Positions 52,649 through 62,103 of a DNA stretch of 64,000 nucleotides are shown piece after piece. Within the stretch, counting starts at the first letter, position 1. Each line of letters begins with the position of its first letter. This stretch comes from Pseudoalteromonas rubra (GTDB lineage Bacteria; Pseudomonadota; Gammaproteobacteria; Enterobacterales; Alteromonadaceae), in NCBI RefSeq assembly GCF_005887095.1, contig NZ_PNCI01000031.1, forward strand, positions 28,928 to 92,927, written 5' to 3'. Under the pieces are notes generated by a model. It searched no databases. It saw nothing but the letters and a program-made list of their open reading frames with translations, and had not been told where the DNA came from. Both the position numbers and the translations under genes were made by a program.

Positions 52649-53303
52649 CACAGCTTAAGCCACTGAATCCTAGTGCTTTAAAGAACATATGAGCGGAAGA
52701 AAAACCGCTTTCATCCAGCAACTCAGCCAACCTGATCCTATCGAGTGGGTAAAATTCGTGCTCCAGGTTATGACGCATACGTTCTTCGCCGATGTGAGTC
52801 AGGCCCATCGCGCGGCAGTGTTTCAGCTGAGACTCGCGTTCGAACTGGGTCTCGGACCTCATCAGATCCGCCAGTAACAGCTGTTTTCCCGGCTTGAGGT
52901 TACTATGAATCGATTCCAGTAGTGCCAGCTTACCACCATCGTCTGCCACAAAATGCATCACCAGCAGACACAGTGCAACATCAGCCTGATACTGGCCTGG
53001 CACCAGCGGCCCCGAATGTATGGTCACACGTGATGACAATCCGCAGTTAGTAAAATTTTGATCTGCGATGGCCAGCATATCGTCAGATACATCCTGGACA
53101 ATGAATGTCCAGCTCGGATTACTCTCTGCCAGCTGCAGTACTTCTTTTCCGGTCCCGGCGCCCACAATCAGGATCTCAGCCTGCTCGGGTAATACTGTCT
53201 GTAACTGTGCCTGAACCAGCTCATGTAGCAGCTGATAGCCTGGCACCAGGCGCTCAATACGACTGTCGTAATGAGTTGCTTCATCCTGTGTAAAACTGGG
53301 CAT
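52638..53303 (-). CDS. Class I SAM-dependent methyltransferase
   Basis: A 221-aa methyltransferase with motif I ILIVGAGTGKEVLQLA (44-59), motif II acid D71 (IVQDVSDDM) and motif IV ADVALCLLVMHF. Related proteins act on small molecules or quinone precursors; the substrate is not evident. It contains one dispersed-motif copy at 53045 encoding D81-Q-N-F-T-N. It lies 9 bp from the sbcC stop on the same strand. Confidence 0.82.
   Translation of the reverse strand: MPSFTQDEATHYDSRIERLVPGYQLLHELVQAQLQTVLPEQAEILIVGAGTGKEVLQLAESNPSWTFIVQDVSDDMLAIADQNFTNCGLSSRVTIHSGPLVPGQYQADVALCLLVMHFVADDGGKLALLESIHSNLKPGKQLLLADLMRSETQFERESQLKHCRAMGLTHIGEERMRHNLEHEFYPLDRIRLAELLDESGFSSAHMFFKALGFSGLSCVRQ
53045..53064 (+). 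repeat. Dispersed 20-bp motif inside the methyltransferase gene
   Basis: AGTTAGTAAAATTTTGATCT, an exact fit to the array consensus. Read on the gene strand it gives the same DQNFTN word. Confidence 0.85.
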
Positions 53304-53312
53304 GAGGTCTCC

Positions 53313-56300
53313 TTATCGTTCGCTGATGGTGACTGACGAATAACCGCCGGCCTGTTTTTGTACTTTGATCTGTGTCGCAACTCGTTCGGTCATTTCGGCC
53401 ACATGGGAGATCACACCCACTTTACGTCCCTGCGACTGCAAAGCATCGAGCGCATCCAGCGCCACACTGAGGGTGTGTGGATCCAAAGTGCCAAACCCTT
53501 CATCGATAAACAATGAATTGATCTGAACCTGATTTGATGACAGGGAAGCCAGGCCCAGCGCCAGTGCCAGTGACACTAAAAACGACTCCCCACCGGAGAG
53601 CGTGTTTACACTGCGCTGTTCATCAGCCATATCCCGATCAATAATGGCAATCTCCAGAGACTGACCTATCACCGTCAGACGATAGCGATTACTCAGGCTG
53701 CAAAGATGGTGGTTTGCATACTGCAATAAGATCCGCAGCGTCTGCGCCTGAGCCAGATTACGCATGGTTTTACCCGTGGCATCGCCGAGCAAGCGATTTA
53801 GCAAATGCCAGTGTTCATACTCAGCTTGCTGAGCCTGAAGTTGCTCATACTGTTCGGCCAGATACGTTTTATTATCTTCGTGCTGTTTTAGCAAGGTATT
53901 AACGCTGACCAGCTGGGCCTGGCTTTCGTCTCGTTCCTGCTGCAACTGTGCCAGCCTTGCATTAAGCTGCTCCAGACTTTGCTCAGTTGCGGGGTGAGCG
54001 CGCAGTAGCAGAAGCTCTTCATTCAGGTGCGCATGCTTGCTTTGAGCACTCTGAAAGGCCTTATGCAGCTCTTCATACGTATGCAACAGGGTTTGCCACT
54101 GCGTTTTATCCCATTGCAGCAGTGCCTCGACTTCGTCCTCAGTCAGTGTCTCAAATTGCGCTTTTACCTCAGTAAACCAAGTTTGATAACGTGCCTGAAT
54201 TTTTTCGAGCGCTTCGTGCTGCTGTTGTTGCGACTGTTGTTTGTGTGCCAGTGTCAGTGCCTGAGATTCCTGTGCCTGACGCAACTCGGCTGCATGTTGT
54301 GTAGCCTGATTGAGCGCCGCTTCAGCGCTTTGCTGCGCGTCCAGCAATGACTGGTGCCAGTTGTCTGCACTGATCTCAAGAGGTTGTATCGCAGTACGCT
54401 CACGCGTCAGAGCATCACCCTGCTCAGCCAGTTGCTGACCTGAGCGCACCGCTTTTTCGAGTTGCCCCTGTTTATCATCACGCTGTTGCTCTAGTAGCTT
54501 CGCTTGTTGTTCATCGTTACTGACTTTTTGTTGTAGCTCTGCCAGTAATGCTTGCTGGCGCAGCCGCTGTTGCACCTGCTCAGCCAGCGTTGCTATAGCA
54601 TCATCAGGTGCTTGTTCAAACTGCTGCCACCATAGCGACACTGGATATAACTGTTTTACCTCTGCTAAGGCATCGTGCTGTTCAGTTTGAATGTCTGTCA
54701 GCCTGCTCTGCGCATAAGCCAGCGACTGCTCGGCGCGTTCGATCTGGTTTTGCAACAATCGCAGCTGTTCTTCCTGTTGCTGTAATTCTCGCTGGCATAT
54801 CTGTTGTTGTTGCCATAGCTGTTGCTGTTTCTTGCTCAGCTGACTATAGGTGTGTAACTTTTGGTCCAGCCGGGCCAGATATGTCTGAGGGTCGCCTGTA
54901 TCACGCAACTCTGCTGGCAGTTGCGCTAAAATATCTGCAACCTGAGCGAGCTTTCTGCTGAGTTGCGCTTCATGCTGAAGCGCGGCCTGTAGCTGACCAT
55001 TGCACTTTTCAGCCTGGCCTACCAAGTCATGATACCGCTGCTGTGTCTGCTCACGGGCCTTTTCTGCGGCCTGATATTGCGATTCAAAATCGGCTATCAG
55101 TGTCTGCCAGTGACTGTCGATATGATCCACACCATAGGGATGCTCTGTAGAGCCACATACCATACATTCCTGACCAGCAACCAGCTGAGCTCTTAAGCTG
55201 CTGACACTGTCACTGGCCCGAAAGCGCACCTGCTGGAGATTCTCCTGGGTCAGTAACACGCGTTGTCTGGTCAGTTCGTCCTGCTGCTCTGTATCTTTGA
55301 GCTGCTGCTGCAGACTATGATGCTGGTGCCTCAGGCGGTCAATATGAACACGGTGTTCCCCCTGTTCCTGCTCCAGTTCTTTGCGCTGTTGCTGACTTTG
55401 TTGCGCCTGTAATAATTGAGTCCGCTGAAATTGCAACGTCTCATAATCGAGTCCGCTTAGCTCAGATTGAGTGGCACTCAGGCTGGCCTGAACATCTGTC
55501 AGTTGTTGCTTTAACTCAGCCAGTTTGGGTTTTAGCCCTTGCTGTGCCGCTCTGTCTTTATCAACACTGACCTGAGTTTGCTGTTGTTCAGCCATCAGTT
55601 TAAGGCGTTGCTGCTGACAGCTCTGCCAGTGCGTCAACGCATTACTGGCCTGCGACCAATGCGCACTCAAATGGGTAAGCTCAGGTTCGGCTTCACAGCG
55701 AAGCTGTAATTGCGTCATTTCCTGTCGGTCAGTCTTCAGTTGCGTACTTAATTTTTCACCGCGTTGAGTCAAGGTATCGTACTGCGCTTGCAGTTCATTG
55801 AGCGCCGCAGTGCTCTGTGCCAGCAGCTGTTTGTTGGCTTCGCGCTGTTGATCTAGCTCACGCAATGCATGCAGGGCAGGCGCAGCTGCCTGTAACTGTT
55901 GTTTCGCCTGTGTAAGCCGCGTCTGAGCATCTTGCTGGGCACTCTGTGCAGAGCGGATCTGCGGGGTGTAATCTTGCTGTTGCAGTGTACTGATATCCAC
56001 ATCTAACTGTGTTAACCGGGCGGCAATTTCTCTGGCCTGAGTCCGGTTGTCCGCAATCACTTCTACCGACTGCGCACGCCTGGCTTTATTGTAGTCATCC
56101 TGTTGCTCCGCCAGACGCTGCTGATACTGTACCTGCTCCTGCTCGGCCTGATGACACTGTTGAGTCAGCTTTTCGCAGGTTTGATACCAGGTAACCCCTT
56201 GCTCAAGGTTTTTTTCTTCCTGTCGGGCATCCGCAATAGATGTCGTCAATCCGGCAGCTTTGGCCTGGTGCTCAGCAAGCACCTCATCACTGAGTAGCGT

Positions 56301-56969
56301 TACGTGATTCAGCGCCTGTTTACGCTGCTCCAGCGCGTCCTGTTTGGCTTTATGATGTTCAAAAATCGCCTTACCTATGACACTGAACTTGGCCGTTCCG
56401 GTCAGGGTCTCCAGCAGCTGTGCCCGCTCATCACTGTTCGCTTTTAAAAAGGCGGCAAATTCATGCTGTGCAAGTAAAACTGCCCGGGAAAACTGCTCAA
56501 AGTTCAATCCCAGTAGTTGCTCCAGCAGCTGTTTGGCTTCAGTGGTTTTGGTGGCAAGTATGGTGTCATCATTTACTCGTACAACCTGATGTTCAGCCTC
56601 TTTCACTCGCCCGTTGAGCTTATTGCGAGCACGGCTGACACGCCAGCTGGCACGGTATTGCTCACCATCCTGACCACAAAAAGTCACTTCAGCCAGGGCA
56701 CTGACACAACCACGGCGCAATAGATTACGCGGATCATTGAGCTTAAGCTCATCGCCATTGAGTAGCACTTTGTTTTTGGCATCTGCTTTTAAGCGCGCTG
56801 TCTTACCATAGAGCGCCAGGCAAATGGCATCCAGCAGGGTGCTTTTACCTGCGCCAGTGTCTCCCGTGATGGCAAACAGGCCAGTATCTTTGAGCGGGGG
56901 TTGAGTAAAATCGATTTCAGCATCCGCCAGCGATGCCAGATTCTGTACTTGGATCCCTAATAATTTCAT
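53313..56969 (-). CDS. sbcC: SbcC nuclease subunit (SMC-like ATPase)
   Basis: A 1218-aa ATPase that with SbcD forms the SbcCD (Mre11-Rad50 type) nuclease cutting hairpins and DNA ends during replication and repair. Walker A is GDTGAGKST (about 36-44), the coiled-coil arms run through the middle, the zinc hook is ECMVCGS near residue 603, the signature is LSGGESFLVSLALALGL, and Walker B is LFIDEGFGTLD. The start overlaps the sbcD stop by 4 bp. The 42 bases upstream in frame are not conserved. Confidence 0.95.
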   Translation of the reverse strand: MKLLGIQVQNLASLADAEIDFTQPPLKDTGLFAITGDTGAGKSTLLDAICLALYGKTARLKADAKNKVLLNGDELKLNDPRNLLRRGCVSALAEVTFCGQDGEQYRASWRVSRARNKLNGRVKEAEHQVVRVNDDTILATKTTEAKQLLEQLLGLNFEQFSRAVLLAQHEFAAFLKANSDERAQLLETLTGTAKFSVIGKAIFEHHKAKQDALEQRKQALNHVTLLSDEVLAEHQAKAAGLTTSIADARQEEKNLEQGVTWYQTCEKLTQQCHQAEQEQVQYQQRLAEQQDDYNKARRAQSVEVIADNRTQAREIAARLTQLDVDISTLQQQDYTPQIRSAQSAQQDAQTRLTQAKQQLQAAAPALHALRELDQQREANKQLLAQSTAALNELQAQYDTLTQRGEKLSTQLKTDRQEMTQLQLRCEAEPELTHLSAHWSQASNALTHWQSCQQQRLKLMAEQQQTQVSVDKDRAAQQGLKPKLAELKQQLTDVQASLSATQSELSGLDYETLQFQRTQLLQAQQSQQQRKELEQEQGEHRVHIDRLRHQHHSLQQQLKDTEQQDELTRQRVLLTQENLQQVRFRASDSVSSLRAQLVAGQECMVCGSTEHPYGVDHIDSHWQTLIADFESQYQAAEKAREQTQQRYHDLVGQAEKCNGQLQAALQHEAQLSRKLAQVADILAQLPAELRDTGDPQTYLARLDQKLHTYSQLSKKQQQLWQQQQICQRELQQQEEQLRLLQNQIERAEQSLAYAQSRLTDIQTEQHDALAEVKQLYPVSLWWQQFEQAPDDAIATLAEQVQQRLRQQALLAELQQKVSNDEQQAKLLEQQRDDKQGQLEKAVRSGQQLAEQGDALTRERTAIQPLEISADNWHQSLLDAQQSAEAALNQATQHAAELRQAQESQALTLAHKQQSQQQQHEALEKIQARYQTWFTEVKAQFETLTEDEVEALLQWDKTQWQTLLHTYEELHKAFQSAQSKHAHLNEELLLLRAHPATEQSLEQLNARLAQLQQERDESQAQLVSVNTLLKQHEDNKTYLAEQYEQLQAQQAEYEHWHLLNRLLGDATGKTMRNLAQAQTLRILLQYANHHLCSLSNRYRLTVIGQSLEIAIIDRDMADEQRSVNTLSGGESFLVSLALALGLASLSSNQVQINSLFIDEGFGTLDPHTLSVALDALDALQSQGRKVGVISHVAEMTERVATQIKVQKQAGGYSSVTISER

Positions 56970-58186
56970 GCTTCCTGCTCCTGTACATTGGCCAGCACCT
57001 GCATCAGGCAATTTTGCAACGCATCGGGAACCGGTTGCTCATTGTCAATTTGTGCCTCATACGCCAACTCCAATAGACGCATAGGCTCCAGTTTCTCTAC
57101 CTGACCCAAGTCTTCGAAGTAAGGCGAGTCTGAAGATTGTTGTGTTGTACTGATCCGCTCAATACCACAAAAGTGGACACGTTTATCAGTCAGCGCCTGC
57201 TCAATCTTAACGCGGAACTGGCTATCCGTGTCACTGGCATTGAGTCGCAGCCTCAGGTAAGGCGTCGCTTCAGGCTTGTCTTGATAGTCAGAGAGGTCCA
57301 AATCACTCAGTAACTCAAGCAATTCATCCAACGTAGCGCCGCCACGTTCAGGGAGCAAAATAACCGGCTTTAGGCGGGGAACGTCAAGGGGCTTTACACC
57401 ACAGAAGGCATTGTCGGAAAACTCCACCAGCAACACCTGATGCCGATAGTTGCGCTCGGAAAATGACATGGGTAAGGGCGTCCCACAGTATCGAATGGAT
57501 TCACTGCCTGCGACTTTTTGTGCTTTATGCAAATGTCCCAGCGCTACATAATCAGGGCGCTCACCAAACACCGCTGCGGTAATGGCATCGAATCCACCTA
57601 TCGTGATGTTGCGCTCAGAGTCACCTGAAATGCTGCCCCCTTTAGCATGCAAATGGCCCATAGCCAGAACCGGGAGCTGTTCATCCAGGCTTTGATATGC
57701 AGCATGATAAGCACGCTCGACGCCTTGCTGATACGCCAGCGGGTCGTCAGGTTGACTGTCCAGGTCGGCACTACGCAAAAAAGGCATAGCCACCACCTGC
57801 AACGTGCCCTTTTCGGTTACAAGTATTTTAACCACATCCTGAGGGTTATGCTTATCAAAGCGACCCACCACATGGGTATCAAACTGGCTCAGTAACGGCT
57901 TGGCTGTTTCTATTCTATTAGCAGAATCATGATTGCCTGCCGTGATCACAATATGCAGGCCAGGGTTGTTCATTTTTGCACGTTTTATGAACGTATACAG
58001 TTGCTGCTCAGCCAAAGCAGAGGGCGTAGCACTGTGATAGATGTCGCCACTGACAATTAAAACATTGATTTGATGAGAGGTGAGTGTGTCGCACAGCCAG
58101 TCGAGAAAAAACTGATGTTCAGCGTGACGGCTGTGCTCATAAAACTGTTGACCCAGATGCCAGTCGGATGTGTGTAAAACCTTCAT
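56966..58186 (-). CDS. sbcD: SbcD nuclease subunit
   Basis: A 406-aa Mn-dependent phosphodiesterase, the Mre11 partner of SbcC. Metal motifs are SDWHLGQ (D8, H10), SGDIYH (D49 region), AGNHDS and GHLHAKG/LGHLHKA. The ATG at 58186 follows AAGGAA. It is first in the operon with sbcC. Confidence 0.95.
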   Translation of the reverse strand: MKVLHTSDWHLGQQFYEHSRHAEHQFFLDWLCDTLTSHQINVLIVSGDIYHSATPSALAEQQLYTFIKRAKMNNPGLHIVITAGNHDSANRIETAKPLLSQFDTHVVGRFDKHNPQDVVKILVTEKGTLQVVAMPFLRSADLDSQPDDPLAYQQGVERAYHAAYQSLDEQLPVLAMGHLHAKGGSISGDSERNITIGGFDAITAAVFGERPDYVALGHLHKAQKVAGSESIRYCGTPLPMSFSERNYRHQVLLVEFSDNAFCGVKPLDVPRLKPVILLPERGGATLDELLELLSDLDLSDYQDKPEATPYLRLRLNASDTDSQFRVKIEQALTDKRVHFCGIERISTTQQSSDSPYFEDLGQVEKLEPMRLLELAYEAQIDNEQPVPDALQNCLMQVLANVQEQEA

Positions 58187-58239
58187 GCAGCGTTCCTTAA
58201 CCTTAATGACGGTTAATATACACTGCTTAGGCGAAGAGG

Positions 58240-58470
58240 TTAATGGCTGAGTTGACGCCAGGCGTAAATCACGACAGGTATCACCAGTAACCAAAGTGCT
58301 CTGAGATAACGGCTTTGTTTGCCATGTAATCGTTTCAGTGCCGATTTTTCGTTACACGCGGCCACTTTATCAACGTAAAAATAGCCGTTCTCTAGATACT
58401 CTTTACAGTTCTGTTCGTCCGCCGGTATGGCAACGAGTTTCTCATGTTTCTTTAGTATGTAGAAATCCAT
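58240..58470 (-). CDS. Small membrane protein, 76 aa
   Basis: Begins MDFYILKKHEKLVAIPADEQ, contains two cysteines (QNCKEY, AACNEK) and ends with one membrane helix (RALWLLVIPVVIYAW). No family was recognised. The ATG at 58470 follows GGTGAG. It is separate from sbcD by 53 bp. Confidence 0.6.
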   Translation of the reverse strand: MDFYILKKHEKLVAIPADEQNCKEYLENGYFYVDKVAACNEKSALKRLHGKQSRYLRALWLLVIPVVIYAWRQLSH

Positions 58471-58904
58471 ACTGCTCACCACATTTTAAGCTAAACGGGT
58501 ACTTAGTACAGAGCAAAACCAACGCCAGTTTTACTCGCCGATTGAAAAGTCCGCGATTTTACTGGGAATTTAGTTCCGATTTCAACCGTTGAATTTGGCT
58601 TTTTTAATTTATTTGTAAAATAGAGACAATAAATTTGCAAAATGGGGACTTGGCACGGAAATTTATTGTCATTTTGACACACAAGCCATGTCACTTTTAC
58701 ATACCAAGAATGCAGGCCCTATACAGTCGCCAATACCGGGGCACAGGTGCATCACACTCTTAACCAGTGCAAACAATGAAAAAAACAAATGCGCTCACTA
58801 CGCACTGATTATTTTAATCTGGATAACAAGGTCAGCAGTAAAATAACAATAATCAGTGCCAATTCGCGTTATGATAGAACCCGAAAGCAACCAAGGGGGA
58901 CCAC
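58471..58904. other. Gene-free stretch with an inverted repeat
   Basis: About 430 bp between the divergent small membrane protein and DUF6702-like genes. Besides the inverted repeat at 58625 nothing was recognised. Confidence 0.4.
58625..58670. repeat. Perfect 12-bp inverted repeat
   Basis: GACAATAAATTT (58625-58636) and AAATTTATTGTC (58659-58670), 22 bases apart. Could be a wide operator, a cruciform or the ends of a tiny element. Confidence 0.5.
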
Positions 58905-59399
58905 ATGAAAGATCGGCTGATCGCCGCACTGGCGTTAATTTGGGCAAACACCGCAGCAGCGCACCAGATAAAAGCCGCTATGACAACAGTGCTGATTGAC
59001 CCCGGTAGTGAGCAGCTCGAGCTCATGCATCGATTTTATCTGCACGACACCGAGCATGCCGTTGAGAAACTGTTTGGTGAAGAGGCTGACCTATTTCAAA
59101 ACGCATCAGACAGAGCCCGCTTTGCTGAGTATGTCCATGATACCGTGAAGCTGAAAGATGAAACCGGTAAAACTATACCACTTACCTTATACAGCGGTAG
59201 CATTGATGGTCAGTTTTTCTGGGTCACCCAGCGTGCTCCCATGCCCGATGTACTGAATCGCCTGCAAATGCGTCATGACGCGCTCAGAGACGTCTGGTCA
59301 GAACAGGTCAACATGGTCAACTTCAAAACACATGACACAGTCCACACTCTGCACTTTAACGGCGCTGATGGCTGGCTGTGGGTGAATTTCTCTAAGTAA
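58905..59399 (+). CDS. Exported DUF6702-like protein
   Basis: A 164-aa protein with a signal peptide ending AAAH-type (NTAAAHQ). The pattern ELMHRFYLHDTEHAVEKLF and the long beta end (VHTLHFNGADGWLWVNFS) resemble DUF6702 proteins, whose role is unknown. CAAGGGGG precedes the ATG. No operon partner. Confidence 0.6.
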   Translation: MKDRLIAALALIWANTAAAHQIKAAMTTVLIDPGSEQLELMHRFYLHDTEHAVEKLFGEEADLFQNASDRARFAEYVHDTVKLKDETGKTIPLTLYSGSIDGQFFWVTQRAPMPDVLNRLQMRHDALRDVWSEQVNMVNFKTHDTVHTLHFNGADGWLWVNFSK

Positions 59400-59565
59400 C
59401 CATCCAATTTTTAGCACCAACAGCACTAACGTAGAGGCTGTTTTTTCATCTAAATAACAGGCGTATCATGCTAGACCCGGTCAACCTGGCACCAGAGCGG
59501 GCTTAATTGAGCAGACATGATCAGTGATCACCACATTGGATCACATCAACCCAAACAAGGGGATT

Positions 59566-59592
59566 GTCGCCACGCTTTCATTCGGTGGCGAC
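59566..59592 (-). terminator. Hairpin after the metallophosphoesterase gene
   Basis: GTCGCCAC (59566-59573) pairs with GTGGCGAC (59585-59592) around 11 bases, 9 bp after the stop of the minus gene. No T-run, so it may only protect the 3' end. Confidence 0.4.
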
Positions 59593-59600
59593 CTGTTGTC

Positions 59601-61052
59601 TTAGCGTGCAATCTGACAAAGGGCTTTACCTTGCTCAGCCTGCTTGCTGCCGCACTCAAGGAAAACCTGACCCTGAGTGTTGTAAAACTGCCCCTGCCAT
59701 TGATTGTCTTTTTCCAGCTGAATCGTGATGTAACCAAATTCTCCCTGAGTATTGCCCTGCGCGCGTTTACCATCAATCTGAGTACTAAACCCACTGTTAG
59801 CACCGGTTGAACTCAGGCTGACGCCACTGTTCCCCACCACCAACTGAGGCGGACGACCGCTATCCTTACCAAAAGCCAGTGACTGGTAAATATGCATATG
59901 CCCCGACAGGGACAAGCTGACCTCGGGCGGCAACTGCTGTGACAGGGTGGTTTTCAATGCTGTTTGCAGCATATCCGTAATCGAGGGTGTGCCAACCGGC
60001 CCGCTTTGTCCCCACAGCGGTCTGTGCGTCATCATCCATAACGGGGTTTTGACCCGCGACGCGAGGTGTTGTAATTGCGAATACTGGTCGCGATACTGGC
60101 GCGTAAGGGTTTGTGGCGAGCGAGAATCGCAGGCATTGGCCGAATCCATCACCCACAACGCCAGTGAGTCCAGCTCAAGCAGATAGGGGTCTATCATCAC
60201 AATATGCTCACTTGCCTCGCTGGGCGGCTGGCTGAACTCCCCCTGATAAGGGCAAGACTGCTGTGCAATACCGTCGGGTAAGTCTGACCCTGGTCCCAGA
60301 AAATAAAACCAGCCTGGGCCTGCGCGGCTGCATAGTTCATGATTGCCTCGGGCAAACACCCAGGGGGCGCTGGCCAGCAAAGACTTAGCCGGTGCAAATA
60401 AGTCGGCCTGCCAGCTCTGCCAGGTATCAGGTTTTGGACTGCCAGTGGCATTTTGCGAGTAATAGGTTTCAGTTAATCCACAGGACGGCCCACCATAGCC
60501 ACCATCTCCCGCATCATAAGCATAAATGTCTTTGCTGATACTGCCCGACGTGCCGCGGTAGTTGAAATCGCCCATATGCAGGATCAGCTGCTTGGTTTGC
60601 TGTGCTCCCAGATCCGCCAGCTGTGCAAAGGGCTGCGCTGCACTTACGCCTGCGCACACAGAGCTTTTACAACCCGAATCACCAAACACCTGAATTTGCT
60701 CAGGTGCCAGGGTAACTGGCGCCAGTTCAATGCCACCATAAGACAAGCGATACTGAGTATTCGGGCTGATCACAGCCTCACAAACCGTCACCGGAAAATT
60801 ATTTGGATCCGGATTTAACCGTCTGGCCTGAGTTTTTATCGCTTCACCACCTGAGAGCAGCAATTGTGGGCATTGCTGATCTGTGATGTGTGCACCATCG
60901 ACTATCGCTCTGGCATAGATTTGCACGCCACCTTTTTGCGTGGGTGCCAGCATAGTATAAGCGGCGTAGACTTGCGGGTTATTGGCGGCACTGTCTGCAG
61001 TGCCCATACACCCAGAGAGTAAAACAAACAAAGGGAGAATGTGTTTGCGCAT
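59601..61052 (-). CDS. Metallophosphoesterase lipoprotein
   Basis: A 483-aa lipoprotein (VLLSGC, C15) with a calcineurin-type phosphoesterase domain: FGDSGC (metal D), LHMGDFNYRG, ARGNHELC, MTHRPLW and SGHMHIYQ are the five metal motifs in order, near 123-400. An N-terminal purple acid phosphatase-like domain precedes it. It probably hydrolyses organic phosphates at the envelope. The ATG at 61052 follows AAAGGAA; the upstream extension to 61100 is not conserved. Next to a SBP and PhoD, so phosphorus scavenging is a shared theme. Confidence 0.85.
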   Translation of the reverse strand: MRKHILPLFVLLSGCMGTADSAANNPQVYAAYTMLAPTQKGGVQIYARAIVDGAHITDQQCPQLLLSGGEAIKTQARRLNPDPNNFPVTVCEAVISPNTQYRLSYGGIELAPVTLAPEQIQVFGDSGCKSSVCAGVSAAQPFAQLADLGAQQTKQLILHMGDFNYRGTSGSISKDIYAYDAGDGGYGGPSCGLTETYYSQNATGSPKPDTWQSWQADLFAPAKSLLASAPWVFARGNHELCSRAGPGWFYFLGPGSDLPDGIAQQSCPYQGEFSQPPSEASEHIVMIDPYLLELDSLALWVMDSANACDSRSPQTLTRQYRDQYSQLQHLASRVKTPLWMMTHRPLWGQSGPVGTPSITDMLQTALKTTLSQQLPPEVSLSLSGHMHIYQSLAFGKDSGRPPQLVVGNSGVSLSSTGANSGFSTQIDGKRAQGNTQGEFGYITIQLEKDNQWQGQFYNTQGQVFLECGSKQAEQGKALCQIAR

Positions 61053-61106
61053 TGTTTTTTCCTTTATTGCGGCTCCATTGGCTCCCTTAGTGTAGACCAC
61101 ATTAAA

Positions 61107-61125
61107 GCGGTAATTATATTACCGC
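61107..61125 (-). terminator. Hairpin after the solute-binding protein gene
   Basis: GCGGTAA-N5-TTACCGC followed by TTTAAT on the minus strand, 15 bp after the stop of the gene at 61140. Confidence 0.55.
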
Positions 61126-61139
61126 CTGTTTCAGTTAGT

Positions 61140-61946
61140 TCAGCGAGGTACATTATGGTGAGTGTAGCGCTCCACCAGTTTGTCGATATCTGGGCGCAAT
61201 CTTTCTATTACCCCATTAAAACGTGCCAGTTGTGCCGCATCAAACAACCCCTTACGCAATAGAAAGTGCACCTGATTGTTGTGGACCGGATAGTCCCATA
61301 TATAGACGTTCTTTATGCCGAGTTTACGCGCCATAAACCGGCCAAGTATCTCGTCTTCAATAATAAAGTCGACACGCTTTTTAGCCAGCATCTCCACGCG
61401 CTGAGTGCTGCCAGAGATCCCGACCAGCAAATGCCCAAAGTTGGGGCTTTCAGCGAGGTTTTTAAGCTCTTCGCCATAGTAAGAGCCAATACTTAAACCT
61501 ATCCGGTACCCCAGACGCAACAACGCTTTTAAATCTATGGCCATACGTGGCTGGCGAAGAGAAAAGAGGCGCATTTTTTCCCACCGGTAGGGGGCAGAAA
61601 ATACTCCTAACTCGGCACGTTCCTGCACGTAGCTAACCATCAGCAAGACATCGACGGTTCCTTTACCCAGTTGATCTAAACTACGGGCAGACGTGGGCAG
61701 ACGCAAAAAGCGCGGACAGATATTCAGCTCGGCAAACACCTTGCGGGCAATCTCGACATCCAGCCCATAAGCACCGTGCTCATCAACGGCCGTCAGTGGC
61801 GGCCAGTCTGCCACGACACCAATTTTTACCTCGCCGACACACGGCTGCTGGGCATGAGCCTGCGACCCAAAAAACATCCCCAAAACAAAAAAGCAACACA
61901 CTCTGAGATACAACCTGATACTAATCACTCTCACCTGCTTATTCAC
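61140..61946 (-). CDS. Extracellular solute-binding protein family 3 (amino acid-type)
   Basis: A 268-aa protein of the polar amino acid-binding fold: EVKIGVVADWPPLT..YGLDVEIARKVFAEL at the N-terminus and FIIEDEILGRFM in the second lobe. Signal peptide ends SQAHA. No ABC transporter genes are nearby; such orphans in these bacteria are often periplasmic sensor-like proteins. The GTG at 61946 follows AAGGA by 9 bases and gives a good signal peptide; ATG at 61973 is the alternative. Confidence 0.75.
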   Translation of the reverse strand: MNKQVRVISIRLYLRVCCFFVLGMFFGSQAHAQQPCVGEVKIGVVADWPPLTAVDEHGAYGLDVEIARKVFAELNICPRFLRLPTSARSLDQLGKGTVDVLLMVSYVQERAELGVFSAPYRWEKMRLFSLRQPRMAIDLKALLRLGYRIGLSIGSYYGEELKNLAESPNFGHLLVGISGSTQRVEMLAKKRVDFIIEDEILGRFMARKLGIKNVYIWDYPVHNNQVHFLLRKGLFDAAQLARFNGVIERLRPDIDKLVERYTHHNVPR

Positions 61947-62103
61947 TGACCTGATTCCTTTAGTTATAGCCATTATCGCGTCAGTTTTAAATCAAAGCGG
62001 CTAGTTTGGCCGCAAAGCGTGTTCAATGTAATAATTTTGTTATATAAAATTAACATAAACGCGTTTAAATACCGCCCAAAAATGATAATTAGAGTATTTA
62101 CTT

